From: Domibacillus sp.
Lineage (GTDB): Bacteria > Bacillota > Bacilli > Bacillales > Domibacillaceae
Reading direction: 5' to 3'
Length of the DNA: 8,594 bases
NCBI GenBank assembly: GCA_031177795.1
Contig: JAPSKG010000091.1
Span: forward strand, 1 to 8,594
Under the pieces are notes generated by a model that saw nothing but the letters and a program-made list of their open reading frames with translations, did not search any database and was not told the origin of the DNA. The position numbers and the translations under genes were made by a program. Of this stretch, positions 5,918 to 8,594 are shown one piece after another; the stretch's first letter is position 1; each line of letters begins with the position of its first letter.

Positions 5918-7430
5918 ATGTTCTCCAGAATAAAAGCATAGAAAGGTCTTTTTTCTTAAAGATTCCAAGAGCAGCACCACCTGCCAGGTAAACGATAAAG
6001 CAGCCTATCATACCGCCGCCCAAATAAAGAAACGTGTTATGTTGTATAAACGGCAAAAAGATTTGTGCTGTTAAATACGTAAACACAAGGAGCAGCCCAA
6101 TTTTAAAATACAAACCATATTGAAGAAAAAGCGGAACAGCTTTTAACATAGATGCAGTATGGAGAAAGGTAACGGTCGTAATGCTGGCTGCAATAGCAAT
6201 CGCAGCACCATGTATTCCAAAAGAAGCCTGGCTGGACAGCAGAAAAATGACCGATAGCTTCACTGCTGCTCCATATAAGCTATTTAACATGGCTGCCCTT
6301 GATAAGTTAAGGGCCTGTAAAACTGCTTGAAGGGGCCCCTGGCAGTAATATAGAAGAAAGAAAGGCGCCATAAGTTGAATTAAATCTGCTCCTTTTTCAG
6401 TGTGGTACATAACCAGCATAAGAGGCTTTGAAAACAAAAACAAAATGATTACTGCAAACCCGCCAGTAAACAAACAAAAGCGGATGGATTCATTTATGCG
6501 CCAGGCGACACTCTTATACTGTTTTTTGCTAAACGACTCACTAATATCAGGAACAAGAGAAGACGAAAGCGCTACAGTTAAAAAAGACGGCAAGAACATA
6601 AGGGGAAGAGCATAACCGGTTAACACTCCATAGTCTTTCATTGCTTCTGCTGAAGTAAATCCGGCAATAGCCAGGCTTTTCACAACAACAATGGGCTCTA
6701 AAAACCATGCTCCAGAGCCAATTAACCGGCTTCCCACTGCAGGAACAGCTGTTTCTGCCAATTCGCCAGTAAGATGACGGCTTGTCCGTTTTCCCGGCCA
6801 CTTTCGCACTCTCTGCCACTCTGGCCGAAAAGAATAAAGAAGATACAAAAGAGATGCAAGCTCTCCTGCAGTAGCAGCTGCCATGGCTCCGGCTGCCGCA
6901 TATTCAATTCCATAAGGAAGGAGCATCCGGCCTGTGAAAATAATCAGTCCAATTCGGACAATCTGCTCAATCAGCTGGGATAAGGCAACCGGCTTCATGT
7001 TCATTATTCCTTGAAAATAACTTCGCACAATCGAAGAAATAGCGATAATAGGAATAGAAGGAGCAATGGCATAAAGCGGCATGACTGCCCTCTGGTCGTG
7101 AAAAAGAGTTTCAGCAAGGTATGGAGCGAGCAAGCAAAGAAGAGGTGTGAAAACAGCAGATAAAGATAGCGTGAAAAAAAGAGCCGTTAAGAAAATATGT
7201 TTTCGATGAGCTTCATTTTCTGCAGCGGCAATGCAACGGGTAACAGCTACTGGCAAACCAAACTGTACGGCTGTAACAGCTAAGATAAAAGCCGGGAAAA
7301 CAGCCATGTACAAGCCAATGCCTTCTTCCCCAATTAACCTGGCGATTACCATCCGATTTATAAAACCAAGAATTTTAACAAGGAAAATGGCTCCTGCCAG
7401 CCACATTGTTCCTTTAATAAATGATGACAA
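5916..7430 (-). CDS. spoVB: Stage V sporulation protein B, MOP-family flippase-like membrane protein
   Basis: SpoVB is a polytopic membrane protein needed for spore cortex formation, and is thought to flip lipid-linked peptidoglycan precursors in the mother cell. From the TTG start it has 504 residues (I recall about 518 for B. subtilis). Many hydrophobic segments run through its whole length, compatible with the roughly 14 helices of the family. Matching blocks include KGTMWLAGAIFLVKILGFINR (6-26), RLIGEEGIGLY (31-41), RSYFQG (136-141), LPYGIEYAAAGAM (about 174-186), and the later PTTGSRFIG-like AVPAVGSRLIG and YYCQGPLQAVLQALNL. The frame is open upstream to an ATG at 7526, but that would add 32 non-homologous residues and run into the comN start. 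In the relatives spoVB is transcribed by sigma-E; here only a poor sigma-E-like -10 is visible. A MurJ- or YtgP-type paralogue is the main alternative; the sequence fits SpoVB best. Confidence 0.93.
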   Translation of the reverse strand: MSSFIKGTMWLAGAIFLVKILGFINRMVIARLIGEEGIGLYMAVFPAFILAVTAVQFGLPVAVTRCIAAAENEAHRKHIFLTALFFTLSLSAVFTPLLCLLAPYLAETLFHDQRAVMPLYAIAPSIPIIAISSIVRSYFQGIMNMKPVALSQLIEQIVRIGLIIFTGRMLLPYGIEYAAAGAMAAATAGELASLLYLLYSFRPEWQRVRKWPGKRTSRHLTGELAETAVPAVGSRLIGSGAWFLEPIVVVKSLAIAGFTSAEAMKDYGVLTGYALPLMFLPSFLTVALSSSLVPDISESFSKKQYKSVAWRINESIRFCLFTGGFAVIILFLFSKPLMLVMYHTEKGADLIQLMAPFFLLYYCQGPLQAVLQALNLSRAAMLNSLYGAAVKLSVIFLLSSQASFGIHGAAIAIAASITTVTFLHTASMLKAVPLFLQYGLYFKIGLLLVFTYLTAQIFLPFIQHNTFLYLGGGMIGCFIVYLAGGAALGIFKKKDLSMLLFWRT

Positions 7431-7434
7431 AACG

Positions 7435-7445
7435 CCACCGCCTTT
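7435..7445 (-). promoter_or_regulatory. Ribosome binding site deciding the spoVB TTG start
   Basis: Read on the minus strand, AAAGGCGGTGG differs from AAAGGAGGTGG at one base and ends 4 bases before the TTG at 7430 (about 7 bases from the GG core). No other start candidate in this frame has a comparable site, and the resulting N-terminus matches known SpoVB proteins. Confidence 0.8.
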
Positions 7446-7471
7446 TCCGGGAAAGTAATTACGCTGAAAAT

Positions 7472-7481
7472 ATTGTATAAT
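7472..7481. promoter_or_regulatory. Possible shared -10 region for divergent comN and spoVB
   Basis: On the plus strand TATAAT (7476-7481) is a perfect -10, about 47 bases before the comN ATG, but there is no recognisable -35 (aagtaa at 7453-7458). On the minus strand the same bases read TATACAAT (7479-7472), one base from the sigma-E -10 CATACAAT, about 42 bases before the spoVB start, but again without a good -35 (ctcgttg, 7500-7494). At most one may be real. If both are, the two promoters overlap and would exclude each other. Confidence 0.35.
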
Positions 7482-7527
7482 GAGATATATGTACAACGAG
7501 GGACAAGCATGACAGGGGGAATACATA

Positions 7528-7842
7528 ATGGAAAAGCATCCATATGAAGTACACTATAAAAAGCTTATGCCCGCATTAATAAGCAAAGTGGAAGAATTAC
7601 GGCTGATCAATTACGGAACAGCAGATGTCCCATCCTTATGGAAATATTTATTGAATAAAAAGTGGAAAAAACCAGATGAGGAACCTATTATTTCTAAAAT
7701 GGTTGCTGATATTTTATCGGTAAAGCCTGGGGAATACATGAATTACACGCAAGTTACAGCTTTTAAATCACCGGAATGGGGAGAAAAGCTGTCAGATGAA
7801 GAGATGGACTTTTTATTCGAGCCGCGTAGAAATCTAGAGTAA
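7528..7842 (+). CDS. comN: ComN-like post-transcriptional regulator
   Basis: A 104-residue soluble protein of the family once called YrzD in B. subtilis, where ComN acts after transcription initiation on the late-competence comE operon. The sequence is mostly helical in appearance, with no membrane segment. It carries family-like stretches SKVEELRLINYGTADVPSLWKYLLNKKWKK (19-48), PIISKMVADILSVKPGEYMNY (53-73) and the acidic end LSDEEMDFLFEPRR (88-101). AGGGGGA (7514-7520) lies 7 bases before the ATG. Position between spoVB and secDF matches what I know of Bacillaceae and supports the call. It is divergent from spoVB with about 97 bases between the starts. Whether this organism is competent cannot be told from here; the protein may have a broader role. 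Confidence 0.85.
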   Translation: MEKHPYEVHYKKLMPALISKVEELRLINYGTADVPSLWKYLLNKKWKKPDEEPIISKMVADILSVKPGEYMNYTQVTAFKSPEWGEKLSDEEMDFLFEPRRNLE

Positions 7843-7843
7843 A

Positions 7844-7872
7844 TTGACAGCCTCTTTTTTCTCATTCATAAT
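7844..7872 (+). promoter_or_regulatory. Near-consensus sigma-A promoter for secDF
   Basis: TTGACA (7844-7849), a 17-base spacer and CATAAT (7867-7872) form an almost ideal housekeeping promoter, beginning two bases after the comN stop codon. Transcription would start at about 7878-7880, giving a leader of roughly 78 bases before the secDF ATG. The spacer is T-rich. This makes secDF transcription independent of comN. Confidence 0.82.
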
Positions 7873-7886
7873 GAAATATGCTGAGG

Positions 7887-7916
7887 AATTCTGGTATTCG
7901 TTACCGGAATTTTTTT
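7887..7916 (+). terminator. Terminator-like hairpin inside the secDF leader
   Basis: A 10-bp stem with one G-U pair (aattctggta, 7887-7896, with taccggaatt, 7902-7911) has the loop ttcgt and is followed by a T run (7911-7916) and a second T run (7922-7928). It has the form of an intrinsic terminator. It could simply end comN transcripts, but it lies about 8 bases downstream of the predicted secDF start point, so secDF transcripts must also pass it. A stabilising 5' hairpin or an attenuator are alternatives. Confidence 0.7.
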
Positions 7917-7956
7917 ATTAATTTTTTTCTATAAAAATAAGGAGTGGGAATGGAAA

Positions 7957-8594
7957 ATGGTGAAACGCAGCCGGATCGTTGCTTTTTTGCTGGTTGTGCT
8001 TGTTTTGTTCGGCGCAATGGGTTCAACGGCAAACGAGATTGTTAAAAATATTAAGCTCGGTCTTGATTTGCAAGGCGGATTTGAAGTGCTTTATGAAGTT
8101 CAGCCAGCCAAAGAAGGCCAAAAAATAACCGAAAGTGTCGTGGCAGACACAGCGGAAGCTCTTGACAGGCGAATTAATGTTCTTGGTGTAAGTGAACCAA
8201 GCATCCAAGTAGAAGAAGGAAATAGAATTCGCGTTCAGCTAGCGGGTGTGGAAGACCAGGCACAAGCAAGAAGCTTGCTTTCTACGCAGGCAAACCTTTC
8301 TTTTCGTGATGTGAATGACACGTTGATGATGGATGGAAGTGATCTTGCTGAAGGCGGTGCTACACAATCTTTTACAGAAAATGGCCAGCCAAATGTCGCC
8401 ATAAAATTAAAAGACAGTAAAAAATTCAAAGAAGTTACAGAAAAAATTGTGGCGATGGCCCCAAATAACCAGCTTGTTATTTGGCTGGATTTCGAAGAAG
8501 GAAAAGATTCATTTGCCCAGGAAATCCAAAAAGAAGATCCAAAGTTTTTATCTGCACCAAACGTCAGCGAGGTTTTTAACACTGACCAGGTAAC
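7957..8594 (+). CDS. secDF: Protein translocase subunit SecDF, N-terminal part (3' end outside window)
   Basis: SecD and SecF use the proton gradient to help pull proteins across the membrane at the SecYEG channel. In Bacillus they are one fused protein, which I infer but cannot see here because only 212 residues fall in the window. Visible are the first membrane segment (about 6-22, after MVKRSR), the D1 motif LGLDLQGGFEVLYEV (34-48), and the start of the large extracytoplasmic P1 domain, with EALDRRINVLGVSEPSIQ-like and NRIRVQLAGV segments, then IKLKDSKKFKEVT and APNNQLVIWLDFEEG. It agrees closely with the B. subtilis protein as I recall it. The Shine-Dalgarno AAGGAGTGGG lies about 12 bases before the ATG, a wide spacing; no better in-frame start exists, and GTG at 7960 is the only alternative. 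Its partner yajC is nearby. Confidence 0.95.
   Translation, partial: MVKRSRIVAFLLVVLVLFGAMGSTANEIVKNIKLGLDLQGGFEVLYEVQPAKEGQKITESVVADTAEALDRRINVLGVSEPSIQVEEGNRIRVQLAGVEDQAQARSLLSTQANLSFRDVNDTLMMDGSDLAEGGATQSFTENGQPNVAIKLKDSKKFKEVTEKIVAMAPNNQLVIWLDFEEGKDSFAQEIQKEDPKFLSAPNVSEVFNTDQV

Noticed and set aside
7431..7526. Upstream extension of spoVB by 32 residues to an ATG at 7526 on the minus strand
   Set aside because: The extra residues do not resemble SpoVB, the region holds the divergent gene's promoter and ribosome binding site, and the TTG at 7430 has a near-perfect Shine-Dalgarno and a matching N-terminus.
7930..7935. TATAAA as an alternative -10 just upstream of secDF
   Set aside because: No -35 is present at the right distance and the start point would fall within the ribosome binding site.
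1..8594. Mobile elements, CRISPR repeats, tRNA or rRNA genes, attachment sites, defence or toxin-antitoxin modules
   Set aside because: No direct or terminal inverted repeats, repeat-spacer arrays, cloverleaf sequences or relevant protein families were seen; coding genes account for nearly all of the window.

Overview
The window looks like chromosomal DNA from a spore-forming member of the Bacillaceae or a close relative. The evidence is a Bacillus-type spoVB and comN, a single fused-type secDF, strong AAAGGAGG-like ribosome binding sites, frequent TTG and GTG starts, and protein sequences close to what I recall of Bacillus subtilis RuvA, RuvB, Tgt, SpoVB and SecDF. I cannot name the genus. 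I see no sign of an insertion sequence, phage, CRISPR array, tRNA or rRNA.

Layout from left to right. (1) The 3' end of a fructose-type PTS EIIC gene, closed by a strong intrinsic terminator. (2) A stand-alone uroporphyrinogen-III synthase family (HemD-like) gene. (3) A compact co-directional cluster ruvA - ruvB - DUF2905 small membrane protein - queA - tgt - yajC. Its genes overlap or lie 15 to 36 bases apart, and it ends in a terminator shared with the next gene. (4) spoVB on the opposite strand, converging on yajC. (5) comN, divergent from spoVB. (6) The 5' part of secDF, which runs off the window and has its own sigma-A-type promoter and a terminator-like hairpin in its leader.

How the genes fit together. 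RuvAB drives Holliday junction branch migration. QueA and Tgt carry out two consecutive tRNA steps of queuosine synthesis. YajC and SecDF are accessory parts of the Sec translocase, so the segment joins DNA repair, tRNA modification and protein export, as is common in Firmicutes. SpoVB is a sporulation-stage lipid flippase-like protein for cortex peptidoglycan, and ComN is a small post-transcriptional competence regulator.

Most of the window is ordinary conserved core genome and I do not see a new multi-gene system. The points most worth checking are the secDF leader (near-consensus promoter followed at once by a terminator-like hairpin), the bidirectional terminator that contains or touches the stop codons of both yajC and spoVB, the orphan HemD-like gene, the DUF2905 membrane protein translationally coupled to ruvB, and the TTG starts on ruvA, ruvB and spoVB.
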